Assembly: GCA_945788625.1 (NCBI GenBank)
Contig: CALZMQ010000016.1
Location: 124,001-188,000 of the forward strand
Source: an uncultured Woeseiaceae bacterium
GTDB taxonomy: Bacteria > Pseudomonadota > Gammaproteobacteria > Steroidobacterales > Woeseiaceae
Reading direction: 5' to 3'
Length of the DNA: 64,000 bases
Positions within the stretch are counted from its first letter, which is position 1; the number at the start of each line of letters is the position of its first letter. This document shows, in pieces, positions 7,281-16,637 of the stretch. The translations under genes and the position numbers were made by a program. The notes under the pieces are model-generated. The model ran no database searches and was not told where the DNA came from. It worked only from the letters and a program-made list of their open reading frames with translations.

Positions 7281-10163
7281 ATGGGAAGCAGCGCCGATAT
7301 CCAGGTACACGCAGCAGTGGACGCATTGCCGCAGGAACTCAGAGCCGCGGCCGGTCGCTGGTTCGAGCGCCTGGGCGATCGGCACGGGTTGTCGGAACTC
7401 AACCGCGACCTTGTCGAACCGCTGGCGCGGCTCGTTGCCTGTAGTGAATTCGCAGGCAACAACCTGTTGCGACACTGGGACTGGTTTGTCGCGAACGTGG
7501 CGTCATTCGCGAGTGCGGATGAGCTGCACGCCGACGCCCTGGACGAGATCGAGTCCGGCGAGCCAACGGTCGACGAGGTCAAGTCCCGCCTGCGAGTGCT
7601 GCGGCACCGTCGCATGCTGCGCATTCTGTGGCGTGAGGTCTTCGCACTGGCGGATCTGGATGAAACCCTGCGCGAACTCTCGGGCCTGGCGGATGCCACG
7701 CTCGACGCGGCGACGCGATTTGCCGAACGGTCGCTCGAGCCGCGGTACGGTCGGGTCCGCGATGCAGCGGGACAGCCGGTACCGCTCGTCATACTCGGCA
7801 TGGGCAAGCTCGGCGGACGCGAACTCAATTTCTCGTCGGACATAGACCTGATTTTTCTGTACACCGAGGACGGCGATACGGATGGCGCCAGGCGCGTGAG
7901 TGCACAGGAGTATTTCGGGCGCCTGGCGCGCCAGGTAATCGCATTGATCGATGAGTCGACAGCTGACGGATTTGCCTTCCGCATCGATACGAGATTGCGG
8001 CCGTTCGGTGACAGCGGACCGCCGGTCGTGAGTTTTGCCGCGCTCGAGTCTTATCTGCTGCAGCATGGCCGCGACTGGGAACGTTATGCATACGTCAAGG
8101 CGCGCGTCGTCGTTCCTCGCCCGCCTGCGCAGACAATCGACGACCTCAACAACGACGTTATCCGGCCGTTCGTTTACCGTCGCTACCTCGATTACGGCGT
8201 CTTCGAGTCCTTGCGCGAGATGCACGCGATGATCGCCGCGGAGGTTCGACGCCGCGAACTCAGGGACAACGTCAAGCTGGGTCCGGGCGGTATTCGCGAA
8301 GCGGAGTTCGTCGTGCAGTCCCTGCAACTGGTTCGCGGCGGCAGCGACCCGTCATTGCAGGGCGCCGAATTTCAGGAGGTACTGCCCAGGCTGGTCGGCA
8401 GCCGCGGTTTGTCAGCGGCGGGTGTCGAACGGCTCCGTCAGGCATACCGGTTCCTGAGACGAGTCGAAAACTTCATACAGGCGATGCGAGATCAACAGAG
8501 CCACGACCTGCCGGCGACCGCCGTCGACCGTGCGCGGCTTTGCCTTGCGATGGGCTACGAGGAATGGGAAGACCTGCATGCGGACCTGGTCAGGCACCGG
8601 GCGGCGATTTCCGAGCAATTCGAACAGGTAGCCATTCGTGGCGGCGATGACGATTCGCCGTTTCGCCAGCGCGTATCCAGGGCCTGGGAAGCGGGCGCCA
8701 GCGAGGCTCAATGGACGGAGCTGCTGCAGGAATTCGATAGCCCGGATGCGGCGGCGATTGCAGCATGTATCGTGCGTTTCTCCTCGACGGCAGCGGCGCA
8801 GCAGATCGATACCGTCGCCGCCGCCCGACTGCGGCGCTTTATACCCGGACTGGTCGCGAAGGCGATGCCGTCGAAAAAGCCGCTGTCCGCCCTGGCCAGG
8901 ACGTTGACGGTCGTCGAAAGCACATTGCGTCGCAGCGCTTATCTTGCGCTGCTGAACGAAAATGAGGCGGCGCTCGCGCGACTGGTCGACCTGTGCGGGC
9001 GCAGCCGCTACATTGCCGACCAGATTGCTCGCTACCCGGTATTGCTCGACGAGCTTCTGGACCCGCGAATCTACACCGAGAAGGTCGGCAAGGAAGATCT
9101 GCGCAGCGAATTCCGACAGCGTCTCGACGGTGTGTCAGCGGACGACAGCGAAGCGCAAATGCAGGTCATCGCTCAGCACCAGCGAGCGACGATGTTTCGC
9201 ATAGCGGTCGCCGATTTCAACGACAGCCTGCCCATCATGAAGGTCAGTGACGGGCTGACGTGGCTTGCGGAAACGGTGCTCGACGAGTGTCTGCGCGTCG
9301 CCTGGCGCGATCTGACGGACCGCCATGGCGTACCGTGCTACGTCGTGCACGGTGAACGCCGCGAAGCAGGCTTTGGCATCGTTGGCTACGGCAAGCTCGG
9401 CGGTCTCGAACTCTCTTACGGTTCCGATCTCGATATCGTATTCCTGCACGACTCCCGCGGCAGCAGGCGGGTGACGGACGGCCCGAAGTCACTCGACAAC
9501 GGCCTGTTTTTCGGCCGGCTCGTGCGTCGGCTGGTGCATTTCCTGACAACGCAGACAGGGTCCGGCGAGCTTTATGAAATCGACACCCGGTTGCGGCCAG
9601 ACGGTCGCTCCGGCTTGCTCGTAACGAGCACGGAGGCATTCGAGCGCTACCAGCAAGACCACGCCTGGACCTGGGAACACCAGGCGTTGCTGCGGGCGCG
9701 CGCCGTCGCCGGGAGCACGGCGGTTGCAGGCGAATTCGAGCGTATCCGGCAAGACACGCTAACCTCGCTCGTGAAACGCGACACGCTGCGCGATGACGTG
9801 ATCTCGATGCGCCGGCGCATGCGCGAGAATCTCGACAGGAGCTCTGCGACGGAATTCGACCTGAAACACGGGCAGGGCGGTATCGGCGACATCGAGTTCC
9901 TCGTGCAGTACCTCGTGCTGGATCACGCCGCGGAGCATCCTGACGTCATCGTCTATTCCGACAATATTCGTCAGCTCGATGCGTTGGTTGCGGCAGGCTG
10001 CATGGAAGAATCCTGTGGAGGCCGTTTGCAGGATTGCTACCGCGCGTACCGCTTGCGGCAACACCACCTGGTGCTGGACGACCTGCAGCCACTTGCGGAA
10101 GCGGGGGAATTCCGGCAAGAGCGCGATTTCGTGGCGCGTACCTGGGACGAATGGCTCGGCTGA
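7281..10163 (+). CDS. glnE: Bifunctional glutamine synthetase adenylyltransferase/deadenylase
   Basis: Adds or removes AMP on glutamine synthetase in response to nitrogen status relayed by PII. The 960-aa protein contains two nucleotidyltransferase halves, each with the family motif: GMGKLGGRELNFSSDIDL near residue 172 (deadenylase half) and GYGKLGGLELSYGSDLDI near residue 702 (adenylylase half), both followed by RLRP and by a GxGGIxxxEF segment. Length agrees with GlnE from other gammaproteobacteria. The open frame extends to 7173, but that part overlaps the divergent flavodoxin-like gene; ATG 7281 (MGSSADIQ) seems the best start, with only a weak ribosome site. The following gene is a zinc-finger protein, as in regions where glnE precedes LPS genes. 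Confidence 0.95.
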   Translation: MGSSADIQVHAAVDALPQELRAAAGRWFERLGDRHGLSELNRDLVEPLARLVACSEFAGNNLLRHWDWFVANVASFASADELHADALDEIESGEPTVDEVKSRLRVLRHRRMLRILWREVFALADLDETLRELSGLADATLDAATRFAERSLEPRYGRVRDAAGQPVPLVILGMGKLGGRELNFSSDIDLIFLYTEDGDTDGARRVSAQEYFGRLARQVIALIDESTADGFAFRIDTRLRPFGDSGPPVVSFAALESYLLQHGRDWERYAYVKARVVVPRPPAQTIDDLNNDVIRPFVYRRYLDYGVFESLREMHAMIAAEVRRRELRDNVKLGPGGIREAEFVVQSLQLVRGGSDPSLQGAEFQEVLPRLVGSRGLSAAGVERLRQAYRFLRRVENFIQAMRDQQSHDLPATAVDRARLCLAMGYEEWEDLHADLVRHRAAISEQFEQVAIRGGDDDSPFRQRVSRAWEAGASEAQWTELLQEFDSPDAAAIAACIVRFSSTAAAQQIDTVAAARLRRFIPGLVAKAMPSKKPLSALARTLTVVESTLRRSAYLALLNENEAALARLVDLCGRSRYIADQIARYPVLLDELLDPRIYTEKVGKEDLRSEFRQRLDGVSADDSEAQMQVIAQHQRATMFRIAVADFNDSLPIMKVSDGLTWLAETVLDECLRVAWRDLTDRHGVPCYVVHGERREAGFGIVGYGKLGGLELSYGSDLDIVFLHDSRGSRRVTDGPKSLDNGLFFGRLVRRLVHFLTTQTGSGELYEIDTRLRPDGRSGLLVTSTEAFERYQQDHAWTWEHQALLRARAVAGSTAVAGEFERIRQDTLTSLVKRDTLRDDVISMRRRMRENLDRSSATEFDLKHGQGGIGDIEFLVQYLVLDHAAEHPDVIVYSDNIRQLDALVAAGCMEESCGGRLQDCYRAYRLRQHHLVLDDLQPLAEAGEFRQERDFVARTWDEWLG

Positions 10164-10228
10164 GCATGGCCGCGGCGGCACTCAGCCTCTATAATCCGCC
10201 GATCACAAGTAACGAGAAGAGAAGGCCC

Positions 10229-10447
10229 GTGGCAGCCAAGGCAGGAACCGTCGACCAGAACCTGATTCCGGCGAATGCACAACACAAATACGGCGTTCGT
10301 CCGAGGGATCTGCCGCTGAGCTGTCCGATGCCGGGTATGTACCTCTGGAACTCTCACCCGAAAGTCTACCTGCCGATCGAGGCAGCGGGCGAGGTAAAGT
10401 GCCCGTATTGCGGCGCCCGTTTCCACATGACCAACGACGACGAATAG
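10229..10447 (+). CDS. Small zinc-finger (CHCC type) protein
   Basis: A 72-aa protein whose second half has the order Cys-His-Cys-Cys (SCPMP, then NSHP, then KCPYCGARF), the pattern of the zf-CHCC family related to mitochondrial NDUFS6. These small proteins are common in proteobacteria next to LPS or branched-chain aminotransferase genes; their role is not established. I chose GTG 10229 because AAGAGAAGG lies five bases upstream and the family begins just before this point. An upstream ATG at 10166 in the same frame would add a stretch without family character. It follows glnE by 65 bases and precedes hldD. Confidence 0.8.
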   Translation: MAAKAGTVDQNLIPANAQHKYGVRPRDLPLSCPMPGMYLWNSHPKVYLPIEAAGEVKCPYCGARFHMTNDDE

Positions 10448-10478
10448 CGGGCTGACGAGCGTAACTGGGAAGGACGGC

Positions 10479-11435
10479 ATGCACATCGTTACCGGCGGAG
10501 CCGGATTCATTGGCAGCAACCTGGCACGTGCGCTGGCCGATCGGGGCCACGACGATATCGTCGTCGTCGACGATCTCGAAGACGGCCACAAGTTCGTGAA
10601 CATCTCCGACCTGCCCATTGCCGACTATCTCGACAAGGACGATTTCCTCGAGATGCTCGTGTCTGACAAGGGCTTTTCGGCGGGAATCTCGGCTGTTTTT
10701 CACCAGGGCGCCTGCTCCGAGACGACGGAGTGGAACGGCCGCTACATGATGAAGAACAACTACACGTATTCGCAGCGGCTGCTGCATTTCTGCCTGCAAC
10801 ATAGCGTGCCGTTCATTTATGCGTCGTCAGCCGCGGTGTACGGTGGCGCAAAGACGTTCGTCGAAGACCCGCTGTTCGAGAACCCGTTGAACGTGTACGG
10901 GTATTCCAAGCTGCAATTCGACCGCTACGTGCGGCGTGTCGCGAGCAAGCCCGAGAGCCAGGTTGTCGGCCTGCGCTATTTCAATGTTTACGGTCCTTGC
11001 GAACAACACAAAGGCTCGATGGCCAGCGTGGCCTTTCATTTGCACAACCAGGTAATGGAAGATGGCGAAGCGCGCCTGTTCGCCGGAAATGACGGTTACG
11101 GGGACGGCGAACAGTTGCGCGATTTCGTGTACGTTGATGACGTATGCGACGTTAACCTGTGGTTTCTGGATAACCCCGGCGTGTCGGGAGTATTCAATAC
11201 GGGTTCGGGATCCGCCCAGAGTTTCAACGATGTGGCCAATGCGGTGATCAAATGGCACGGCAAAGGCAAGATTTGTTACATACCTTTTCCGGATCATCTG
11301 AAAGGCGCGTACCAGAGTTTCACCCAGGCAGATCTTACGCAGCTCCGGGCCGCCGGCTGCGGCCTCGAATTCCGGCCCGTTGAAAAAGGCGTAAAGGATT
11401 ACCTGGACCAGCTTTGCAACCACCAGACACCCTAG
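10479..11435 (+). CDS. hldD: ADP-L-glycero-D-manno-heptose 6-epimerase
   Basis: Epimerises ADP-D-glycero-D-manno-heptose to the L form used for the inner LPS core. The 318-aa short-chain dehydrogenase-like protein opens with [19 protein letters not shown] (NADP binding), has [14 protein letters not shown] and the YGYSKLQFD active-site Tyr-Lys pair, and [14 protein letters not shown], features that separate HldD from other sugar epimerases. GGGAAGGACGGC precedes ATG 10479. Its last codons overlap the next gene, waaF, so the two are probably translated from one message. Confidence 0.94.
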   Translation: MHIVTGGAGFIGSNLARALADRGHDDIVVVDDLEDGHKFVNISDLPIADYLDKDDFLEMLVSDKGFSAGISAVFHQGACSETTEWNGRYMMKNNYTYSQRLLHFCLQHSVPFIYASSAAVYGGAKTFVEDPLFENPLNVYGYSKLQFDRYVRRVASKPESQVVGLRYFNVYGPCEQHKGSMASVAFHLHNQVMEDGEARLFAGNDGYGDGEQLRDFVYVDDVCDVNLWFLDNPGVSGVFNTGSGSAQSFNDVANAVIKWHGKGKICYIPFPDHLKGAYQSFTQADLTQLRAAGCGLEFRPVEKGVKDYLDQLCNHQTP

Positions 11436-12460
11436 AAACGGAGTTGCCGAGTCCGGCGACGCTGATAATCGGGCCTTCCTGGGTTGGCGACATGGTCATG
11501 GCCCAGGCACTCTTCAAGATCCTCAAGACACGTGAGCCGGAGCGCTCCCTCGATGTCCTCGCACCGGCCTGGTCCCTGCCGATCGTCGCACGCATGCCGG
11601 AAGTACGGCGCGGTATCGCCGCCGAGACGGGTCACGGCGAGCTCGGTCTGGCCAAGCGCTGGCGCATCGCGAAGTCGCTCAAAGTCGCGGCCTACGATCG
11701 CGCCATCGTCATGCCGAGGTCGATGAAATCGGCGCTGATCCCCTGGTTCGCCGGCATCGCCAGGCGAACGGGCTTTCGGGGCGAGTCGCGGTTCGGACTC
11801 ATCAACGACGTCAGGCCCTTCGATCGCGACGTACTGGATCAGACCGTCAAACGATTCGTGGCGCTCGGCACGGGGGATGCCAAAACGCTGCCCCCGATTC
11901 CCAATCCGCAACTCTCGATCCACAAGGATCGCCAGCGGGCATTGATCGATGAGTTGTCGCTCGACGGCGGCCGTCCCGTTGTTGCAATGATGCCCGGTGC
12001 GGAGTACGGCTCTGCCAAGTGCTGGCCATTGCCGTATTTCGCCGAGCTGGCGAGGCTGCTCCGTGATGCGGGTTACGCGGTCTGGGTGATGGGGTCTGAC
12101 AAGGACGCGGCCGCGGGGCAACGGATCGCCGCTGCGAGCGACGCAATAAACCTGTGCGGCAAGACCTCACTGGCGGACGTGATCGACCTGCTCGGCTACT
12201 GCGACCAGGCCGTAAGCAACGATTCGGGATTGATGCACATGGCGGCGGCCGTGGGCATCCACGTGCACGGTGTCTACGGATCCTCCTCGCCTTTCTTCAC
12301 GCCGCCTCTGACGGCGAAAGCCCACGTGCATTATCTCGCCATCGACTGCAGCCCCTGTTTCGAGCGCGAGTGCCCGCTCGAGCACCTGAACTGCCTGCAA
12401 GGCATCCGGCCGCAAGCCGTATTCGGCGCCATACAGGCGGCAACGGAACGATCGGCGTAG
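11414..12460 (+). CDS. waaF: ADP-heptose:LPS heptosyltransferase II
   Basis: Family 9 glycosyltransferase that adds the second heptose to the LPS inner core on the cytoplasmic face of the inner membrane. Diagnostic segments are [52 protein letters not shown] and [14 protein letters not shown]. Size (348 aa) fits WaaF. The start is uncertain: TTG 11414 overlaps the hldD end and has TGGA five bases upstream, but E. coli WaaF begins about 15 residues later, close to TTG 11444. It ends 28 bases from the convergent glycosyltransferase. Confidence 0.9.
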   Translation: MQPPDTLETELPSPATLIIGPSWVGDMVMAQALFKILKTREPERSLDVLAPAWSLPIVARMPEVRRGIAAETGHGELGLAKRWRIAKSLKVAAYDRAIVMPRSMKSALIPWFAGIARRTGFRGESRFGLINDVRPFDRDVLDQTVKRFVALGTGDAKTLPPIPNPQLSIHKDRQRALIDELSLDGGRPVVAMMPGAEYGSAKCWPLPYFAELARLLRDAGYAVWVMGSDKDAAAGQRIAAASDAINLCGKTSLADVIDLLGYCDQAVSNDSGLMHMAAAVGIHVHGVYGSSSPFFTPPLTAKAHVHYLAIDCSPCFERECPLEHLNCLQGIRPQAVFGAIQAATERSA

Positions 12461-12476
12461 TTCGGTGCCATTGGCT

Positions 12477-12496
12477 GCAAAATATGCCTATTTTGC
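12477..12496. terminator. Short inverted repeat between convergent glycosyltransferase genes
   Basis: GCAAAAT at 12477-12483 and ATTTTGC at 12490-12496 form a 7-base-pair stem with a six-base loop. It sits between the convergent ends of waaF and the next glycosyltransferase and overlaps the stop codon of the latter. The stem is AT-rich and lacks a proper T-run, so it would be a weak terminator at best. Confidence 0.25.
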
Positions 12497-13552
12497 GAAA
12501 AAGTGATCGATTTTGCTGCGAACGTCGTCGAACGTGATCAGATCCATCGCGCTTTTATGGCGCACCCGCTGACCCCATCGCAATTCAACGGGCGCTTTAC
12601 CCAGGAATTTCAGCGCTGCATCGGGGTAGCGATCGACGGTGAGGTCACGCGAGACGTATGGGCCGGTGCGTGCCGGGTTGGAGGTGGCGTAGAGCCCGAT
12701 GACCGGCGTGCCAACGGCGGTCGCGATATGCGCCGGACCCGAATCGGGACAAATCACGAGGTCCGCCGCATCGATCAGGGCGGCGAGTTCCTTGAGCGAG
12801 GTCTTGTTCACACGGTTTTCGAGCCCGTTGTCGGCCGCTTCCGAGAGACGCCGGCCGTATTCCTGCTCGACGCCCGAGGGGCCGCCTGTCAGTACGATGC
12901 TGCAGCCGTGTACCTTGCGCAAGTGGTCTATCGTCTGTGCGTAATTCTCGACGCTCCAGTTGCGGTAGTTTCGCTGGCGCTGGCTGCTGCAGGGGCTGAT
13001 CACGACCAGGGGCTGTTTCCCGCTGGCGAACTGCGCCGCGAATTGCCTGGCGGCGCCCGGTATCGGAATGTCCCAGCGCAGGTCGCGTTCTTGTGCGCCC
13101 AACGCGGTCGCAAACGACATCATCGCGTCCATCGCATGCTCTTTTTCCGCCGCCGTTATTCGGCGGTCTGTAAACAGCCACTGCAATTCGCGCGCCCGCG
13201 CCTTGTCAAAACCCAACCGCATGTCCGCGGGGACCGACCGACAAAGCAGATTGGCGCGCAGAGATGCGTGCATGCACAAGGCGACTTCAAAATGCCTGCC
13301 GTGCAGTCGGGCACGAACGTCTTTGTAGGCATGCCGTCCTGAAGATTTGTCGAAAATGATAAACTCGATGTCCGCAATGTCGGACATGAGCGCGGCCTCC
13401 GTGCGCCCGATAATCCATGTGATGCGTGCGGCTGGCCAGTTGTCCTGCATGCGTCGAATGACCGCGAGGGCATGACAGGTGTCGCCGATTGCGGAGAGGC
13501 GGATCACACAAATGTTTTCCGGCTTCGATTGAACGGCTATTTCAGGCATCAT
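12488..13552 (-). CDS. Glycosyltransferase family 9 (heptosyltransferase-like)
   Basis: A 354-aa relative of LPS heptosyltransferases. It begins NICVIRLSAIGDTCHALAVI, the family 9 donor-side loop, has VVISPCSSQRQRNYRNW and ends the second Rossmann domain with CPDSGPAHIATAVGTPVIGLY. It probably transfers a heptose or another ADP- or nucleotide-activated sugar to the LPS core; WaaC is possible but its usual sequence features are not close enough for me to assign the symbol. Start ATG 13552 or 13549 is preferred over TTG 13564. It lies between waaF and a Kdo kinase-like gene, so the role in LPS core assembly is supported by context. Confidence 0.82.
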   Translation of the reverse strand: MMPEIAVQSKPENICVIRLSAIGDTCHALAVIRRMQDNWPAARITWIIGRTEAALMSDIADIEFIIFDKSSGRHAYKDVRARLHGRHFEVALCMHASLRANLLCRSVPADMRLGFDKARARELQWLFTDRRITAAEKEHAMDAMMSFATALGAQERDLRWDIPIPGAARQFAAQFASGKQPLVVISPCSSQRQRNYRNWSVENYAQTIDHLRKVHGCSIVLTGGPSGVEQEYGRRLSEAADNGLENRVNKTSLKELAALIDAADLVICPDSGPAHIATAVGTPVIGLYATSNPARTGPYVSRDLTVDRYPDAALKFLGKAPVELRWGQRVRHKSAMDLITFDDVRSKIDHFFAK

Positions 13553-13587
13553 CAAATCAGACAAGTCGACAACAAAGGACGGGGAGT

Positions 13588-14319
13588 TTGACCGAAACCG
13601 TCGAGAAAACCGCGGCCGGCGCCATCCTATACGATAAGGCCATCATCAACCAGATATCAGACGAGCGATTCACACCAGGCGGCTGGTTGCACGCCGAAAC
13701 GCTCGAGGGCCCACTGCGTTCCGCCGGGCGTGGCAATACCATGTTCGTCGGCAACGTGCCGCGGCAGTTCGTGTTGCGTCACTACATGCGGGGTGGCCTG
13801 GTCGGCAAACTGGTGCGCGATTCCTACGTGTTCTCCGGCGCGGACAGTACACGTTCGTTCGTGGAATGGCGCTTGCTGGACAAGTTATCGTCGAACAATC
13901 TGCGCGTACCGCGGCCGGCGGCGGCGCGATACCTGCGCCGTGGCACTTTCTATACGGCCGATCTCATCACCGTACGTATACCTGACGTGATGCCGCTGTC
14001 GCAGTACATTGCCGTGCACGACCCGGACGAGGCTTTCTGGAATTCCATGGGTGCGGAAATTTACGAGTTTCATGCGGCGGGTGTTCATCACGCGGACATG
14101 AACGCCTATAACCTGCAGATCGACAAGGCCGGGCAACTGTGGATGCTCGATTTCGACAAGGGTTCGCTGAAGTCGCCGGGACCCTGGCAGCAACAAACGT
14201 TGAGACGACTGCACCGCTCGTTGCAGAAGATAACGGGACTGGATCCGAAACTGCATTTTCGCGCCCACAACTGGGAGCAGATTCTCGAAGGTTATTTTAG
14301 TGCGTCGAGATCCGCGTAG
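13588..14319 (+). CDS. kdkA: 3-deoxy-D-manno-octulosonic acid (Kdo) kinase-like protein
   Basis: Predicted LPS core kinase of the KdkA/WaaP type (243 aa) that phosphorylates Kdo or heptose of lipid A-core. The catalytic loop is visible as VHHADMNAYNLQI and the metal-binding loop as WMLDFDKGS, with FVLRHYMRGGLVGKL near the start as in KdkA. I select TTG 13588, which has AAAGGA eight bases upstream and gives a typical length; the ORF could extend to 13489 only by overlapping the divergent glycosyltransferase start. Its 3' end overlaps the convergent acyltransferase by 28 bases. Kdo kinase is preferred over heptose kinase because of overall size, but the substrate is inferred. Confidence 0.8.
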   Translation: MTETVEKTAAGAILYDKAIINQISDERFTPGGWLHAETLEGPLRSAGRGNTMFVGNVPRQFVLRHYMRGGLVGKLVRDSYVFSGADSTRSFVEWRLLDKLSSNNLRVPRPAAARYLRRGTFYTADLITVRIPDVMPLSQYIAVHDPDEAFWNSMGAEIYEFHAAGVHHADMNAYNLQIDKAGQLWMLDFDKGSLKSPGPWQQQTLRRLHRSLQKITGLDPKLHFRAHNWEQILEGYFSASRSA

Positions 14320-15230
14320 TAGTCGGGATAGCCGTCCGGCAGGTCCTTGAATTTTCGATGTACCCAGAAATACTGTTCGGGACAGGTGCGGATGTGTCGT
14401 TCCAGGAGTGCGATATAGCGTTTCGTATCGGCAACCGGATCCTCGCTCGGGAAATCCTCGAGTGCCGGCAGTAAGGTCAGCTCGTAGGTCGAATCCTCGA
14501 GCCTGCGTGTAAAGAACGGTATGACGGCTGCGTTACCGAGGCGCGCCAGTGTCGACGTCGCCGTGGTGTGCATGGCCGGTACGCCGAAGAATGGAATGAC
14601 CTCGGAACCTTTGCGGTTATAACTCTGATCGGGCGCGTACCACACCGCCCGCTGCTTGCGCAGGCTGCGCACCATTTTCTTGATGTCGCGCTTTTCGATC
14701 GTCGAATCAGCCGAGCGTTCCCGCCCGGTGCGCTGTAATTCCGTCATGAATTCACTGCGGTTGCGCCGATACACGGCGTCGAACGGCGGTATGCGCAACG
14801 ACAGTTCACGCCCCATCATTTCGAGCGTCGTAAAGTGTGCACACAGGAGGATAACGCCCTTACCCTCGGCCTGGGCTTTGTGCACGTGTTCGACGCCCTC
14901 GAGCGTGGCGATGGACAGCAGGTGTTTGTCGCTGGCCCAGCGCGCAATTCCCATCTCTATGACCATCGTACCGAGCGCCCTGAAATGATCGAAAGCCAGC
15001 GCGTCGCGTTCGGCGGGAGACAGGTCGGGAAAGCACAGCTCGATGTTGCGGCGTACGACGGCGAGGCGCGAGCCTGCGAAACGATGCGCGATACGGCCGA
15101 GGAGCCGACCGACTGCGAGCGCTGCACGGTGCGGCAACAGGCAAACCAGCCGCAGGAGTCCCATACCGACCCACACGGGCCAGTAACGTGGCGTCCAGAA
15201 ACTGGACAAGGATTTGCGCTCGCCGCTCAT
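14292..15230 (-). CDS. Lipid A biosynthesis lauroyl/myristoyl-type acyltransferase
   Basis: Inner-membrane late acyltransferase of the LpxL/LpxM (HtrB/MsbB) family, adding a secondary acyl chain to lipid A. The 312-aa protein has an N-terminal hydrophobic anchor (about residues 15-45, PVWVGMGLLRLVCLLPHRAA), the catalytic HFTTLE motif (HX4E), and APDQSYNRKGSEVIPFFG, the usual second block. The end FWVHRKFKDLPDG is also typical. Which chain it adds cannot be read from the sequence. It is convergent with the Kdo kinase gene, keeping the lipid A-core genes together. Confidence 0.88.
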   Translation of the reverse strand: MSGERKSLSSFWTPRYWPVWVGMGLLRLVCLLPHRAALAVGRLLGRIAHRFAGSRLAVVRRNIELCFPDLSPAERDALAFDHFRALGTMVIEMGIARWASDKHLLSIATLEGVEHVHKAQAEGKGVILLCAHFTTLEMMGRELSLRIPPFDAVYRRNRSEFMTELQRTGRERSADSTIEKRDIKKMVRSLRKQRAVWYAPDQSYNRKGSEVIPFFGVPAMHTTATSTLARLGNAAVIPFFTRRLEDSTYELTLLPALEDFPSEDPVADTKRYIALLERHIRTCPEQYFWVHRKFKDLPDGYPDYYADLDALK

Positions 15231-15256
15231 CGTGCACCTTGCATGGGGAACGCAGT

Positions 15257-16555
15257 TTACTCGGACATGCCGTCTACGTAACCACCATTGCCGGGTTTCA
15301 CGGCGATGTCGACAGGATCGTCATCGACGATGACGTCGTCTGCTTCGATGCCCACGTGAAAGGCCGCAAAACCGGGCATGACGACCTGGTTGCGCGCCAT
15401 ACCTATAATGCGCCCTGAATAGGGCGAATAGAGCTCGGTGCGGGCATTGCTCATCGGATCGGTGATCGTGCCGAGAATGTCGCCCTTGCGAACCGTGCTG
15501 CCAAGACTGACGTCGGCGAGCAGGATGCCGCCATTGTCGGCGCGCACCCATGAAGAGCGGTAGTAAACGGGCTCGGGATCGCCCCAGAAACGTATTTTCC
15601 TGACCATCCCCAGGGTCGTGAGCAGCGTCTCGATTCCCTTGACGCCATGCTTGACCTCTGCCAGCTCGAGTTCAGACGGCCCGCCGGCCTCGACGGTGAC
15701 CGCGGGTATCCCGGCCAGCGTCGCGGCGTGCCGCAAGGTGCCGACGGTTGGTTTGCTGTGCAATACGACCATGGAGCCGAATCCCTGCGTCAGCGTTACG
15801 ACGTCCGGGTTTCTCAGATCGGCGCGGATCTGCGGCAGGTTGGCGCGTTCGAACGAACCGGTGTGAAGATCGACAAGTGCGTCACAGTGGGCGATAACTT
15901 CCTTGAACAGCGCGTGAGCGATGCGGGCCGCCGCGCTGCCATTGGGGTTGCCCGGGAAGTAACGATTCAGGTCACGGCGATCCGGCAGGTAGCGGGAACC
16001 CCGGCGGAAACCCTGCACGTTCACAATAGGCACGCCGATTACGGCCCCCGAGAGTTTTTTCGGTTCGATCTCATGCAGCACGCGCCGTACCATCTCGATG
16101 CCGTTGAGTTCGTCGCCGTGCACGGCGGCGGTCAGGCAGAGAGTGGGGCCGGGCATTTTGCCGTTGACGATCAAAACGGGCGTCGAAACCGGCACGCCCT
16201 CGAACAGTTCCGTGGCGGACCAGGACAGCCTGTGCGCGGTCCCCGGCAGTATTTCGGTGCCGAGCAGTACCAGCGGTGCCGACTGGCCCGCCGCCGTTGT
16301 CACGGCATCCGCCAGCGGCACGAGGTGCTCGTGTGCAGGAACGGCCTCGACGAGATTCTCGGCAGCCGCGGAAGTTTCGCTGGAACGTGAGTCGGTATCG
16401 AGGGTCGTATCCTGAAGCAGGTCCACACCGTTGTCGGATGGCTCGACGGCGGCCTCACCCGCCAGTGCCGACGAGAAGCTCAAAAGCGCGGCCACGCAGG
16501 CGAGATAGCGGCGAGCGCTGCGGTATTTGTCAGGTTGTCGTGATAAAACGCACAT
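15257..16555 (-). CDS. Exported succinylglutamate desuccinylase/aspartoacylase family protein
   Basis: A 432-aa zinc carboxypeptidase-like (M14 relative) protein. Zinc-binding HGDE in AAVHGDELNGIEM and a later DLHTGSFER histidine are visible, together with GFRRGSRYLPDRRDLNRYFPG. The C-terminal part from about residue 340 is a barrel-like segment (NGGILLADVSLGSTVRKGD). Starting at ATG 16555, the N-terminus MCVLSRQPDKYRSARRYLAC continues into a hydrophobic run ending SSALAG, a plausible signal peptide, so it should act outside the cytoplasm. The substrate is unknown; cytoplasmic relatives hydrolyse N-acyl amino acids. A further upstream start (to 16807) would run across the divergent lytic transglycosylase gene. 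Confidence 0.78.
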   Translation of the reverse strand: MCVLSRQPDKYRSARRYLACVAALLSFSSALAGEAAVEPSDNGVDLLQDTTLDTDSRSSETSAAAENLVEAVPAHEHLVPLADAVTTAAGQSAPLVLLGTEILPGTAHRLSWSATELFEGVPVSTPVLIVNGKMPGPTLCLTAAVHGDELNGIEMVRRVLHEIEPKKLSGAVIGVPIVNVQGFRRGSRYLPDRRDLNRYFPGNPNGSAAARIAHALFKEVIAHCDALVDLHTGSFERANLPQIRADLRNPDVVTLTQGFGSMVVLHSKPTVGTLRHAATLAGIPAVTVEAGGPSELELAEVKHGVKGIETLLTTLGMVRKIRFWGDPEPVYYRSSWVRADNGGILLADVSLGSTVRKGDILGTITDPMSNARTELYSPYSGRIIGMARNQVVMPGFAAFHVGIEADDVIVDDDPVDIAVKPGNGGYVDGMSE

Positions 16556-16637
16556 ACATACGCCAAAAGTACGGCAAAATACCGGTTTTTTCTGTGAACC
16601 ATTGAAGAATTCGCGATTGAAACTTGAATCGATCCAA